From Alphaproteobacteria bacterium (GTDB lineage Bacteria; Pseudomonadota; Alphaproteobacteria; Sphingomonadales; Kordiimonadaceae): a stretch of DNA of 64,000 nt. The notes beneath the pieces were generated by a model. The model was not told where the DNA came from. It did no database searches and was given only the letters and a program-made list of their open reading frames with translations. The stretch lies in assembly GCA_006226495.1 (NCBI GenBank), contig SBGU01000053.1, forward strand, positions 1 through 64,000, in the 5' to 3' direction. Position 1 is the stretch's first letter; each line of letters starts with the position of its first letter. Below, in pieces: positions 1-8,164 of the stretch. The position numbers and the translations under genes are program-made.

Positions 1-182
1 AGTTTAATTAAACTATTTGAATTTGACTATATGCGCGCAACATCGATCTGGCAAGCCGGAATCTGCGCCGTGCGTGTATCGCTAACTATGGTTTGCTCAC
101 GCCATTATGACTTGCCGCCATCGGGGGCGGGCGGCATGGTTTTGCCATGGGTCCGGTGGGGACCCCGTCCTGGGAGGGTAGA

Positions 183-938
183 ATGATCCAATCGAAATCA
201 CTGAAACTGTCGGCGCTGGCCATTGCGGCGTCGCTGGCGGTCGCGCTGCCGGCGATGGCCGACCATCATGGCGAGGCTGCGGTCAAGGCGGCTGTCGCAA
301 GTCCGGACCGCCCGGCTGCCGACAAGGAACGCGACGCCGGTCGCAAACCAGTCGAAGTTCTGACGTTTGCGGGGCTTGAACCCGGCATGACCGTGCTGGA
401 TGTCAATTCCGCCACCGGCTGGTACACCGAGGTGCTGGCGCGCGCCGTGGGCGAGAATGGCAAGGTCTATGCCCATAACGGCCCGTCCTATGCCGGGTAT
501 TTCAAGGACAAGATCCACGAACGCTACAAGGACCATCACCTGCCGAATGTGGAAGAAATCACGTCGGACAGCGAAGTGTTCGACCTGCCGGCCGGCTCTG
601 TCGACATGGCGACCATGATGCTGGCCTATCATGACTATTTCCTGCAAGGCGGACCGGACATGCCGGCGGTGCTGGCGTCCCTCAGGACTGTGCTGAAGGA
701 TGATGGCGTGGTGATCATCGTTGACCATGTGGCACCCGCAGGCACCGGCACCGAAGCCGGCGAAAAATACCACCGTATCGACCCGCATATCGTGCAGGAA
801 CAGATGGAAGCCGCCGGTTTCCACCTAGCGGCGGAATCGGATGTGCTGATGAACCCCGACGATCCCCTGAATGTCATGCCGTGGGAAGGCGACCTGCGTG
901 GCCACACCAGCCGCTTCGTCTATAAATTCACCAAATAG
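183..938 (+). CDS. Exported class I methyltransferase-fold protein
   Basis: A 251-residue protein. The start at 183 is preferred over the in-frame ATG at 147 because it follows a GGGAGG ribosome site and begins directly with a signal peptide (K-S-L-K, hydrophobic stretch, ALPAMA cleavage-like end near residue 23). The mature part starts with a short His-containing segment and then has a Rossmann methyltransferase layout: motif I region VLDVNSATGWYTEVLAR near residue 80, a central MATMMLAYHDYF segment and a VVIIVDHVAP strand near residue 180. Motif I lacks the usual GxGxG glycines, so SAM binding is uncertain. Similar exported proteins are annotated only as methyltransferases; the substrate is unknown. 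It is monocistronic and ends at a strong terminator. The fold is fairly sure, catalysis is not. Confidence 0.8.
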   Translation: MIQSKSLKLSALAIAASLAVALPAMADHHGEAAVKAAVASPDRPAADKERDAGRKPVEVLTFAGLEPGMTVLDVNSATGWYTEVLARAVGENGKVYAHNGPSYAGYFKDKIHERYKDHHLPNVEEITSDSEVFDLPAGSVDMATMMLAYHDYFLQGGPDMPAVLASLRTVLKDDGVVIIVDHVAPAGTGTEAGEKYHRIDPHIVQEQMEAAGFHLAAESDVLMNPDDPLNVMPWEGDLRGHTSRFVYKFTK

Positions 939-960
939 CGGCGACTGTCGCTGAAACGGA

Positions 961-988
961 AAGGGCGCCACAGGGCGCCCTTTTTGTT
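961..988 (+). terminator. Intrinsic terminator
   Basis: Nine-base stem AAGGGCGCC / GGCGCCCTT with a 4-nt loop, followed by a T run. It follows the methyltransferase-fold gene and may also serve the convergent GNAT gene. Confidence 0.85.
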
Positions 989-1003
989 TGTGCCGCCTGC
1001 CGC

Positions 1004-1492
1004 TCAGACCGGACGGATCATGTAGCTGGCGGGGCCATCATAGGAGGCGAGTTTTTTCTCGAGCGCCGGGCTCGTATGCGGCACAAAACCGTGCTTCTGC
1101 CAGAAAGGTTCGGTGCCATTGACCGCAACGATGCTGAGGCGGACGAAGCCGTTTTCGCGCGCGGTGCAGACCACATGCTCGACCGCGCGGGCCGACGCGC
1201 CGGTGCCGCGCGCAATGCCCAGAAGCGCGATATCATGCAAATGCAGGCAATCTGCGCCCATGGGGATGCCGCGCATCAGGGCATTGAGCGCGGGCGGTTC
1301 CTCGAACCGGGCCGGATGCGCCAGCGTATAGCCCACGGGCCCTGCGGGGCCATCCAGCACAAAACAGGCGCGCGGCATCAGGGTGAAACGTTCGCTCAGC
1401 ACCGCATCGTCTTCCGGATGGTCGACATGGATCACCGCAGCCAGGCGAATAACCGCCGGCACGTCCGATTCTGTCATCTGACGCCATTGCAT
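1004..1492 (-). CDS. GNAT family N-acetyltransferase
   Basis: Predicted acyl-CoA-dependent acetyltransferase of 162 residues. The ATG at 1492 (MQWRQMTESD) is chosen; a longer version would need a TTG start inside the end of grxD. The GNAT core is visible: beta strands in the N-terminal half, then the acetyl-CoA binding loop ARGTGAS (motif A, R-x-x-G-x-G/A type) around residue 100, and a terminal W-Q-K-H-G-F segment near residue 135, typical of the last GNAT strand and helix. It lies 37 nt downstream of grxD on the same strand and is probably cotranscribed with it. The substrate cannot be told from sequence. Confidence 0.82.
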   Translation of the reverse strand: MQWRQMTESDVPAVIRLAAVIHVDHPEDDAVLSERFTLMPRACFVLDGPAGPVGYTLAHPARFEEPPALNALMRGIPMGADCLHLHDIALLGIARGTGASARAVEHVVCTARENGFVRLSIVAVNGTEPFWQKHGFVPHTSPALEKKLASYDGPASYMIRPV

Positions 1493-1529
1493 ATCGATAT
1501 TGCCTGCCGGAGAAACGAGAGGAAGCCGC

Positions 1530-1862
1530 TTAGGCGGCTTCAACGCCCTTTTCGGTCATGAGCTGCTGCAGCTCGCCGCTTTCGAACATTTCGCGCACGA
1601 TGTCGCAGCCGCCGACAAATTCGCCTTTAACATAAAGCTGCGGGATGGTCGGCCAGTCGGAGAAAGCCTTGATGCCTTCGCGCAGGTCGAAATCCTCGAG
1701 CACGTTATAGGACTGGTAGGGCACGCGCATATGGTTCAGGACCTGGGCCACCACGCTCGAAAAACCGCACTGCGGGAAAATCGGGGTGCCTTTCATGAAC
1801 AGGACCACGTCGTCCTTGTTCACATAGTCCTGGATGCGTTCGAAAACCGGGTTGTCACTCAT
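1530..1862 (-). CDS. grxD: Monothiol glutaredoxin, Grx4 family
   Basis: A 110-residue monothiol glutaredoxin. The CGFS active site is at residues 33-36 (PQCGFSS), and the glutathione-binding pieces [19 protein letters not shown] follow, as in all CGFS glutaredoxins. These proteins carry a [2Fe-2S] cluster shared with glutathione and pass it to acceptor proteins or form heterodimers with BolA. The bolA-family gene lies just upstream on the same strand (114-nt gap), which supports a BolA-GrxD pair in iron-sulfur trafficking or iron sensing. Length and motifs are complete. Cytoplasmic. Confidence 0.96.
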   Translation of the reverse strand: MSDNPVFERIQDYVNKDDVVLFMKGTPIFPQCGFSSVVAQVLNHMRVPYQSYNVLEDFDLREGIKAFSDWPTIPQLYVKGEFVGGCDIVREMFESGELQQLMTEKGVEAA

Positions 1863-1976
1863 GACGGGAATCCTTTGTCTGATTTCAGGGCTACAGATAA
1901 GCCCTGTGGGGCCTTATTCCAAGCCCCGAATTGTCATGGCAGCCGTGCATTCGCTGCAGCGGCGGTCCAAAATCGA

Positions 1977-2210
1977 TTATTCCGGTACGCTGGTCTGCAG
2001 CGCCAGCGCATGCAGTTCACCGCCCATACGGCCTTTCAGGCTTTTGTAAACAAGCTGATGCTGTTGCACGCGCGACATGCCGCGAAAGCCTTCGAACACC
2101 ACATGGGCGGCATAATGGTCGCCGTCGCCGCGCAGGTCCTCGATGCGCACCTGGGCGCCCGGCAGGCCTTCCTTGATCAGTTTGACAATATCGTCTGCCA
2201 CCATGGCCAT
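1977..2210 (-). CDS. BolA family protein
   Basis: A 77-residue BolA-like protein with the alpha-beta fold: an N-terminal helix (VADDIVKLIKEGLPGAQVRIED), strand region HYAAHVVFEGFRGMSRVQQHQLVY and a C-terminal helix ending ELHALALQT. It contains the conserved FxG..R..QHQLVY region with the histidine used as cluster ligand in BolA-Grx complexes. The short length and sequence match the alphaproteobacterial BolA class paired with CGFS glutaredoxins, and grxD follows. In many alphaproteobacteria this gene directly follows purL; here the purL end is about 7.7 kb away on the same strand. Confidence 0.93.
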   Translation of the reverse strand: MAMVADDIVKLIKEGLPGAQVRIEDLRGDGDHYAAHVVFEGFRGMSRVQQHQLVYKSLKGRMGGELHALALQTSVPE

Positions 2211-2651
2211 CGTTCATTCCCCTCGAAACCAAACCTTGAACCCACTATAGCAGGTCTTTTTTTTGCCCGTCACCTGCCAATGGCGGACAATGTGATCAAA
2301 TACCTAAATTTTTTATAGGTGCCTAAATCCTTAACAGAAATTAAAGTTTCATACTGTTGAGCCACTTTGGTGGCGCAAAGAAAGTTCACTTATTTTCCCG
2401 GCCTTGGGTCGGAACGGTGTTGCCGGGGGTGACCGGCTTATTTTCGTCGGTCGGCGGCACCGGGTTTCAGGGCAGGCTGAAAATATTCCAGCCATCGCAC
2501 CTTTCTCAAAGTGTCTGGGCCGGTTCCTTCGGGGGCTGGCCCAATTGTTTTGGTGCCATGGCGCGGGCATCGTGGGCTGGAAGCCGGGCATTGATTCCGG
2601 GGCGCCGATGGGCCACTCTGGGCATATGGATCAGTTGGCGGGCCGGGGCCT
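2211..2651. other. Intergenic region with AT-rich promoter-like segment
   Basis: No convincing gene in 441 bp. An AT-rich stretch (about 2285-2360) probably contains promoters for bolA leftwards and/or the glycosyltransferase rightwards. At 2358-2377 a dyad TTG-A-GCCAC-TTTG-GTGGC-G-CAA could be an operator or a small hairpin. The rest, 2380-2650, is GC-rich, open in several frames and shows no family signature. Confidence 0.5.
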
Positions 2652-3938
2652 ATGCATGAAAGTCGAACAATGGCCAATAAGCAAGCCGGCGGGCGGGCAC
2701 CGGGGCAGGAACGTCGCCACGCGGGCTGCCTGTTGCTGGCCAGCCATTTCAGGCCGCTGACCGGCGGCGCGCAGGCGGTCTATGATGCGCTGGCCCGCGA
2801 ACGCCCCGAGGATATCGCCATCCTGACCTCGGCCCGCAATGCAGCCACCGGCCAGCCGGTGGACGGTGTTGCCGAATTCGACGCCGCGGCGCCTTATCAT
2901 ATCGCCCGGGTCGAGGTAATGCGGCCCCCGCTTTTGCCGGCATCGCCCGGCGTAAGACACAAGCTGAAGTCCCGCCTGCTGGCGCGCCGCATTCGGCGTG
3001 ATGTCTGGAAAGCCCTGAAGGCCGAACTCAGGGTCACGGGTGCGCGCACGGTATGTATCGGCTCGCTGGACGGGCTTGGCTGGCTGGTCGAGCCGGTCCG
3101 GCGCCGCCTTGGCCTGCCGGTGATCCTGTTCACGCACGGCGAGGAAATTTCCCAGGCGGCCTATTCCGACAAGGCGGAGGACGCCCGCCGCACCGCGCTC
3201 AATGCCGCCGACGCGGTGATCGCGGTCAGCCGCTTCACAGCCGGGCTGATTTCCGAAAAATACGCGGTGCCGCCCCGCCGGGTGCATCTTTTGTCAAATG
3301 GTGTCGATTTCGACCGTTTTGCCACGCCCGCAAGAGGCGATGTGCGCGCGCGCTTCAATCTTGGCACCGGGCCCCTGGTGCTGAGCCTCGGGCGCCTGGT
3401 GCGCCGCAAGGGCTTTGACCGGCTGCTGGAGGCCTGGCCCGTGGTGCGCGGGGCCGTGCCCGGCGCGGTGCTTGCAGTTGCGGGCGAAGGGCCGCTGGGA
3501 CCGGAACTTGCCGGCCATGCGGCCATGCCGGAACTGGCCGGAAGTGTGCGGTTTCTTGGCAAGGTGCCGGACGATGTGGTGCCTGCGCTGATGCAGGCCG
3601 CCGATCTGTTCGCGATGCCGAACCGCACCATGCCGGACGGCGATACCGAAGGGTTCGGCCTGGTATTCCTGGAAGCCGCAGCGGCCGGCACACCGTCGGT
3701 GGCGGGCAATGCGGGCGGTGCGCCTGACGCGGTCAGGCATCTGGAAACCGGCCTGTTGGTCGACGGCAACAGCCCGACCGATATTGCGACCGCGATCGTG
3801 CGCATTCTTGGTGATGCCGACATCCGGGCCTCGATGGGCAAAGCCGCGCGCGACCATGCCCGCGGGGCCGACTGGTCGGCGCGCGCTGAAAGCTTCCTGT
3901 CCATATGTGAAAGCCTTCTGCACACGCATGAAGATTGA
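2652..3938 (+). CDS. Glycosyltransferase family 4 (GT-B)
   Basis: A 428-residue GT-B glycosyltransferase; an alternative ATG at 2670 would give 422 residues, and neither start has a strong ribosome site. The N-terminal half contains FRPLTGGAQAVYDAL near residue 38, the usual acceptor-side start of GT4 enzymes, and a HGEE segment. The C-terminal Rossmann half has LSLGRLVRRKGFDRLLEAW and the donor-site signature GFGLVFLEAAAAGTPSV with the paired glutamates (E-x7-E). These enzymes transfer a sugar from a nucleotide diphosphate to a lipid or polysaccharide acceptor. It precedes a hydrolase and opposes a GT2 gene, so a cell-surface glycan role is plausible; the exact sugar is unknown. Confidence 0.9.
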   Translation: MHESRTMANKQAGGRAPGQERRHAGCLLLASHFRPLTGGAQAVYDALARERPEDIAILTSARNAATGQPVDGVAEFDAAAPYHIARVEVMRPPLLPASPGVRHKLKSRLLARRIRRDVWKALKAELRVTGARTVCIGSLDGLGWLVEPVRRRLGLPVILFTHGEEISQAAYSDKAEDARRTALNAADAVIAVSRFTAGLISEKYAVPPRRVHLLSNGVDFDRFATPARGDVRARFNLGTGPLVLSLGRLVRRKGFDRLLEAWPVVRGAVPGAVLAVAGEGPLGPELAGHAAMPELAGSVRFLGKVPDDVVPALMQAADLFAMPNRTMPDGDTEGFGLVFLEAAAAGTPSVAGNAGGAPDAVRHLETGLLVDGNSPTDIATAIVRILGDADIRASMGKAARDHARGADWSARAESFLSICESLLHTHED

Positions 3939-4023
3939 TCCCTGCCGCCGCGCTTGTTAGTCTTCGTGCCCGGCCGGGCCTTGGGAAGGGTGCGAGAGCC
4001 GGGACAAGCAAGGGGAAGGTGTC

Positions 4024-4872
4024 ATGGACTGGCAGATGGTCGAAGCTGCGGGTGGCGTGCAAGTGCCCGTGAAATTTTTCGGAACCGAAGGCCGCGCGAA
4101 AGCCCTGTTCCTGATGTTGCCGGCCCTGGGCGTGCAGGCAAAATTCTATAGCAAACTGGCATCCGGCCTCGCGGAAAATGGCATTGCCACCGTGCTGATG
4201 GAACAGCGCGGCCACGGCGCCAGCCCGTACCGTGCCCGGCGTGGCACCCGTTTCGGTTTTGCCGATTTCCTGGATACCGACATTCCGGCCGCCATGCGCT
4301 GGGCCCGCGACCGTGTGCCCGCTGTGCCCCTGTATCTGGGCGGTCATTCGCTTGGCGGGCACCTGAGCTCGATCACCGCCGGGCGCAACCCGGGCGATGT
4401 GGCAGGTGTGGTGCATCTGGCCTGCGGTTTTCCCTATCACCGGCTGTATCCGGGCACGGCGGGCAAAAAAATCCGGACCCTGTGCAACATCCTGCCCATC
4501 GTGACCTTCGCCTGCGGCTATTTCCCCGGCGAGCGGTTCGGTTTTGGCGGCCGTGAATATGCCCGCCTGATGCGCGACTGGCGCGACTGGGCCGTGCATG
4601 GCAATTATGACTATGGCCATGTTCATGGGGTCGAGGCCGAGATTGCCGCCTATCAGGGGCCGGTAATGTCGCTGAGCTTCGAACAGGATGATTATGCGTC
4701 CGACCAGGCGGTGGAATATGCCTTCACCCGCTTCCAGCCCGCAAACGTGACCCACGCCAAGCTGGGGAAAGCGGAGCAGGGTGAACATCTGGGCCATTTT
4801 GGCTGGGCCAAGGCGCCTGCGGGTGTGGTGGCCAAACTGGCCCCCTGGCTGCATCAGGACACGGCGCGGTAG
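4024..4872 (+). CDS. Alpha/beta hydrolase, serine esterase/lipase-like
   Basis: A 282-residue alpha/beta hydrolase. The start at 4024 follows a clear AGGGGAAGG ribosome site. The fold is evident from LMLPALGVQAKFYSKLASGL (oxyanion region), the nucleophile elbow GGHSLGGHLS near residue 115, a QDD acid candidate near residue 222 and a LGHFGW histidine near residue 257. No signal peptide is seen, so it should be cytoplasmic. It starts 85 nt after the GT4 gene on the same strand. Its 3' end overlaps the convergent GT2 gene by 19 bp. The substrate is unknown. Confidence 0.86.
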   Translation: MDWQMVEAAGGVQVPVKFFGTEGRAKALFLMLPALGVQAKFYSKLASGLAENGIATVLMEQRGHGASPYRARRGTRFGFADFLDTDIPAAMRWARDRVPAVPLYLGGHSLGGHLSSITAGRNPGDVAGVVHLACGFPYHRLYPGTAGKKIRTLCNILPIVTFACGYFPGERFGFGGREYARLMRDWRDWAVHGNYDYGHVHGVEAEIAAYQGPVMSLSFEQDDYASDQAVEYAFTRFQPANVTHAKLGKAEQGEHLGHFGWAKAPAGVVAKLAPWLHQDTAR

Positions 4873-5744
4873 GCCGCGATCATCGCCATGATATCGCGCC
4901 GCGCCAGCCAGTCGAACAGGCGGCGGCTGCCGCCCCGGCGCAGGTCCAGGTGTTTTTCCCCCCAGGCGAACAGGCCGGCAATGTCGGCAGGCAGTTCGCG
5001 CGGCCGTCTGTCCGCCAGGTAAAGCCCGATCAGGCGGTTTTCAAAATGGCGCCGGCTGTAGCGGCGCATGCGCCTGTAATGCAGATAGATGTGCGACGGC
5101 TTCAGGGGCGACAGCGGCTCGAACAGGAAACCGGCGTCTTCGACCATCAGGATGCGGTCATAATTCCAGTCGCGTATCGGCCCCAGGTCGGTGGCCACCA
5201 TCGTGCCCAGAAGGGCATCGTCGCCCACCATGCCCCTGGGCAGGCGCGCACCGTCCGCGCGCAGGCGGCGCACAAAATCGCCGCTCAGGGCATAAAGCCC
5301 GCCCACGATGCCGGGTTCGGCGCGCAGGCTGGCGATCAGTTCATCGCGGGTGCGGCCGGCATAGGGCACGCCGCTGGCCGCATTGGCGGCGGGGTGCGCC
5401 AGAAGCGCGGTCCTCAGTGCCATCAGCGCGCCGGGCGCCAGGGTCAGGTCGCCGTCCATGAACATATACAGCCGGTATTCATGGCCATAATCATGCACGG
5501 CCAGGTTCCAGGCATTGCTTTTGCCGGGCGCCGGGATGTCATGCAGGAACACATTGTCATGCCGGCCCGCGAAGGCGCGCACCACATCGGCGGTGCCGTC
5601 CGTGCTGCCATTCACCAGCACATGGATGTCGGTCTCGTCCGCCCCCGCCTGGTCGCAGATGGACACCAGGGTCGCGCCAATCGCGGCCTGTTCATTATGG
5701 GCAAATATATAAAGGCCATAAGGGCGGGCCGGTGAGGCGGGCAT
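4854..5744 (-). CDS. Glycosyltransferase family 2 (GT-A)
   Basis: A 296-residue inverting GT-A glycosyltransferase. The ATG at 5744 is preferred over a GTG at 5804 because the GT2 domain begins just after it (YGLYIFAHNEQAAIGATL). Further landmarks are VLVNGSTDGTADVV near residue 45 and the metal/nucleotide DxD-type motif LYMFMDGDL near residue 95. The C-terminal part contains SHIYLHYRRMRRYSRRH and lacks membrane helices, so it probably works as a soluble or peripheral enzyme at the inner membrane. It converges on the hydrolase gene with a 19-bp tail overlap, so the two are not cotranscribed. Acceptor unknown. Confidence 0.88.
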   Translation of the reverse strand: MPASPARPYGLYIFAHNEQAAIGATLVSICDQAGADETDIHVLVNGSTDGTADVVRAFAGRHDNVFLHDIPAPGKSNAWNLAVHDYGHEYRLYMFMDGDLTLAPGALMALRTALLAHPAANAASGVPYAGRTRDELIASLRAEPGIVGGLYALSGDFVRRLRADGARLPRGMVGDDALLGTMVATDLGPIRDWNYDRILMVEDAGFLFEPLSPLKPSHIYLHYRRMRRYSRRHFENRLIGLYLADRRPRELPADIAGLFAWGEKHLDLRRGGSRRLFDWLARRDIMAMIAAYRAVS

Positions 5745-5874
5745 CGGCAGGGTCCTGGTCGTGAAGCTTGACCGAGAGGCTATAACAGCGCGCCGTGCCG
5801 GCACAGCGGTTTTTTTGCCTTCCCGCCCCGCCGCCCCACATTATGGGGTCTGGCATCATGAACGGGAGGGCAGC

Positions 5875-6291
5875 ATGACCGGACATATCGACCCCAGCGC
5901 AGAGCATTTCGCCGCCTTCAAGGCGCTCAATCGCGACCAGCCGATCCTGATGATTAATCTGGTGCGCCTGAAGGAAAAGGCCGTGTATGCCGACGGCACC
6001 GAAACCACGGGGGCGGCGGCCTACAAGGCGTATGGCAAGGAAAGCGGGCCCATTTTCCAGCGCGTGGGCGGCACCATTGTCTGGCGCGGCAAACCCGAAA
6101 CCCTGGTCATCGGCCCGGCGGACGAACACTGGGACCTGGCGTTTGTCGCCCGCTACCCCACGGCCCACGCCTTCCTCGAAATGGTCACCGACCCCGACTA
6201 CCGCAAGGCGGTCAAACACCGTCAGGCCGGCGTCGCAGACAGCCGCCTGATCCGCTGCGGCGAACTGGACGGTGCCGGCACCTTCGGCTGA
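5875..6291 (+). CDS. DUF1330 domain protein
   Basis: A 138-residue protein. The start at 5875 follows GGGAGGGC. The sequence QPILMINLVRLKEKAVY near residue 25, then GTIVWRGKPETLVIGP and DLAFVARYPTAHAFLEMVTDPDYRKAVKHR, matches the DUF1330 ferredoxin-like (dimeric alpha-beta barrel) family. The A-F-x-E-M-x-x-D-P-x-Y motif is typical. No activity is established for most members. It stands alone between a divergent GT2 gene and a small membrane-protein gene. Confidence 0.85.
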   Translation: MTGHIDPSAEHFAAFKALNRDQPILMINLVRLKEKAVYADGTETTGAAAYKAYGKESGPIFQRVGGTIVWRGKPETLVIGPADEHWDLAFVARYPTAHAFLEMVTDPDYRKAVKHRQAGVADSRLIRCGELDGAGTFG

Positions 6292-6345
6292 GGCCGCGGC
6301 AATTCGCCCGTTGCCGACAGGGGAATTGGCGGATAATGGTGGTTC

Positions 6346-6753
6346 ATGGAAGAACGCAAACACCTTGCAATCTATGGCCTATCATGGGGCCTTCTGCTGT
6401 TCGCCAGCATAGGCTGGATATTGGCGATCGATCGGCTTGGGCCGATTGGCGGACCCGACTATTGGGGGGCCGTCTGTGCAATCGCATTACCCTATCTGGC
6501 GATTTGCATTCTTGGCAACGTCATCGCGTGGTATGCGGCAGTTTGGCGGTGGCCGATGTTTGCTGTAGCGGCAGCCTATTGGTTGTTCATGATTTGGTTG
6601 GCGTGGGTGATTGAGCTTGATACTGACGCCTTTGGAGCTCTGGCGTTCGTGATCGTGCACTGGATTGTCGCCACAATTGTTTCGGTCGTCCTGATTGCGA
6701 TGGTCCTGACCGACCGCGATCTTGATGCGGTTTATGGCCGAGCCCGCCGCTGA
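6346..6753 (+). CDS. Small four-helix membrane protein, unknown
   Basis: A 135-residue protein that is almost entirely hydrophobic, with about four transmembrane segments: residues 8-28, 41-62, 69-90 and 98-120. It ends in a short charged tail (TDRDLDAVYGRARR). I do not recognise the family. Its codon use is visibly less GC-biased at third positions than in neighbouring genes (for example GTA, TTA and TTG codons), which may mean recent acquisition. A second membrane protein gene follows after 99 nt; the two may form a unit. Confidence 0.65.
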   Translation: MEERKHLAIYGLSWGLLLFASIGWILAIDRLGPIGGPDYWGAVCAIALPYLAICILGNVIAWYAAVWRWPMFAVAAAYWLFMIWLAWVIELDTDAFGALAFVIVHWIVATIVSVVLIAMVLTDRDLDAVYGRARR

Positions 6754-6852
6754 CAAGCAGCCGCTTGCCATCCCACCCGCCTGCGTCCTAAGCTTGCCTT
6801 CGGGTACCGGGGGCCAAGGGGGACGCCGGGCAATTGGGGGAGGGGCCACACT

Positions 6853-7305
6853 ATGCAGGTCACCTTGGGTAAAGTCGACATCATCATTCTTCTGGGCGCC
6901 TTGATGGCCATCATCGGCGCCTTTTCGCCGCTTCTGGATATCGCGCGCATCGGCAGCATCAGCTATGCCGACGCGGCGGACCCGCAGGTTTACCTCTTGC
7001 TGGCGTTTGCCGTGGGCGCCGGTGTGCTGGCGGTCATGGGCAAAAAGATGCTCAGCCTGTGTGCCGCCGCGGGCGCCTGGCTCGTGCTTTTGTGGCCGGT
7101 GCTCAAGAATATGGGCTCGGGCGATGACGACGGCCTTCTGGGCAAGGTGCGCGACCTGGCCACCGACCCGGTCGAACGGTTCGCCGGCCGCCTGTTCAAC
7201 AATATCCTCGACCTGGAATGGGGTGGCTACATGTTCCTGGCGGGCATGCTGTTGCTGCTCGCAGGCGCCATCATGGCCGCCCTCGCAGCCCGCAAGGCGG
7301 CCTGA
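6853..7305 (+). CDS. Small membrane protein, unknown
   Basis: A 150-residue protein with predicted membrane segments at about residues 9-27, 47-64, 68-84 and 123-146. Between the third and fourth is a soluble, charged stretch (GSGDDDGLLGKVRDLATDPVERFAGRLFNNILDLEW). It starts at an ATG after GGGGGAGGGGCC and ends at a strong terminator. No known domain is recognised. Confidence 0.7.
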   Translation: MQVTLGKVDIIILLGALMAIIGAFSPLLDIARIGSISYADAADPQVYLLLAFAVGAGVLAVMGKKMLSLCAAAGAWLVLLWPVLKNMGSGDDDGLLGKVRDLATDPVERFAGRLFNNILDLEWGGYMFLAGMLLLLAGAIMAALAARKAA

Positions 7306-7330
7306 ACCGGCAACTGCCAGAACCAGCAGC

Positions 7331-7361
7331 AAAAAAGGCGCCCGATTGAGGCGCCTTTTTC
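7331..7361. terminator. Bidirectional intrinsic terminator
   Basis: Stem AGGCGCC / GGCGCCT with a 7-nt loop, flanked by an A run on the left and a T run on the right. It can stop transcription from the membrane-protein gene on the left and from the lipoprotein gene on the right. Confidence 0.85.
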
Positions 7362-7383
7362 CTGAGCGTCGGGCCGGCCGCTG

Positions 7384-7839
7384 TTACGAGCCGGCTTTTT
7401 CGATAATCTCGTCGAAGGACAGGCCGTCCAGCTTGTCGCCGATCTTTTCATAAAGATCCTTCAGCATGTCGCCGCCGTTCGATGCCATGTCCTTCATCTT
7501 GTCGCCGGCATCATCGGCCATGTCTTCGCCGTCGTCCGCCATGTCATGCAGCGCTTTCATCAGCGCGCCTTCCTGTGCGGGCGTCAGCTTTTCCTTCATG
7601 TTCGCCAGGCTTTCCTTGAAGCTTTCGTAGCTGCTGGCATCGATGGTCAGCTCGTCGACCATCTCCTGCATGCTTTCCTTGGCTTCATCCATGGCCTCGG
7701 ACATCTTGTCCTTGGCCTGTTCCATGGTCTCGGACGCCGGCGCGGTGGTCTCGTCACTTTTGTCGGCCTTGTCCTCAGAGCCGCAAGCCGCCAGCGTAAG
7801 CAGGCTCAGGCCGGCAGTCAGCGCAATAAGGTTTTTCAT
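7384..7839 (-). CDS. Acidic helical lipoprotein, unknown
   Basis: A 151-residue lipoprotein. The ATG at 7839 follows GGGAGAG and begins a lipoprotein signal peptide with lipobox LAAC (Cys near residue 20). The mature protein is very acidic and almost wholly helical, with Met/Asp/Lys-rich repeats: an E-Q-A-K-D-K-M-S-E-A-M-D stretch near residues 40-60 and D-M-A-D-D near residues 105-120. This suggests coiled coils in the periplasm. No enzyme motif is seen and the family is not recognised. It is transcribed alone and ends at the bidirectional terminator. Confidence 0.75.
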   Translation of the reverse strand: MKNLIALTAGLSLLTLAACGSEDKADKSDETTAPASETMEQAKDKMSEAMDEAKESMQEMVDELTIDASSYESFKESLANMKEKLTPAQEGALMKALHDMADDGEDMADDAGDKMKDMASNGGDMLKDLYEKIGDKLDGLSFDEIIEKAGS

Positions 7840-8164
7840 GTGGTTCTCTCCCTTGTGGTTGTCCACGTGGGGAATAAGGTAAGCCATAGTTGTAGCGGAA
7901 TTGTGGCAAAAACATAAGGGGAGTATGTGGTTTGGGGCGGGGCGGGATAAATTATCCGACAGTCATAAAACGCCGCCCTTGGCCACCAAGGCCTTCCCGA
8001 CTGGCCCCGGACTGCAATGGGTGGGTGGGGTCAGGTCTGTACTATTAAGGGTAGTGCCGAAATTTCTGAAAGCGGGAAAAGGCAAACAGAGTATCCAACT
8101 TGACCGGTTTTAATAAGGACTGCATCCTTGAAAATGTAACCAGAGGTTATTTTGAGGGGAAAAC
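7840..8164. other. Intergenic region upstream of the tail-collar trio
   Basis: No gene in 325 bp. It contains two small dyads, GGATA-aat-TATCC (7948-7960) and CCTTGG-cca-CCAAGG (7978-7992), that could be regulator sites. The segment just before 8165 provides a good ribosome site (GAGGGG). No clear -35/-10 pair can be assigned. Confidence 0.45.

Noticed and set aside
1-14. Perfect 14-bp palindrome AGTTTAATTAAACT at the window edge
   Set aside because: It is clear in sequence but the left context is missing, so it cannot be tied to a gene or element.
2331-2344. CtrA-like TTAA-N6-TTAA in the bolA upstream region
   Set aside because: CtrA sites need a 7-bp spacer; here it is 6.
8002-8016. Sigma-54-like TGGCCCCGGACTGCA before the tail-collar trio
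   Set aside because: The GG to GC distance is one base short of the consensus and no activator dyad lies upstream.
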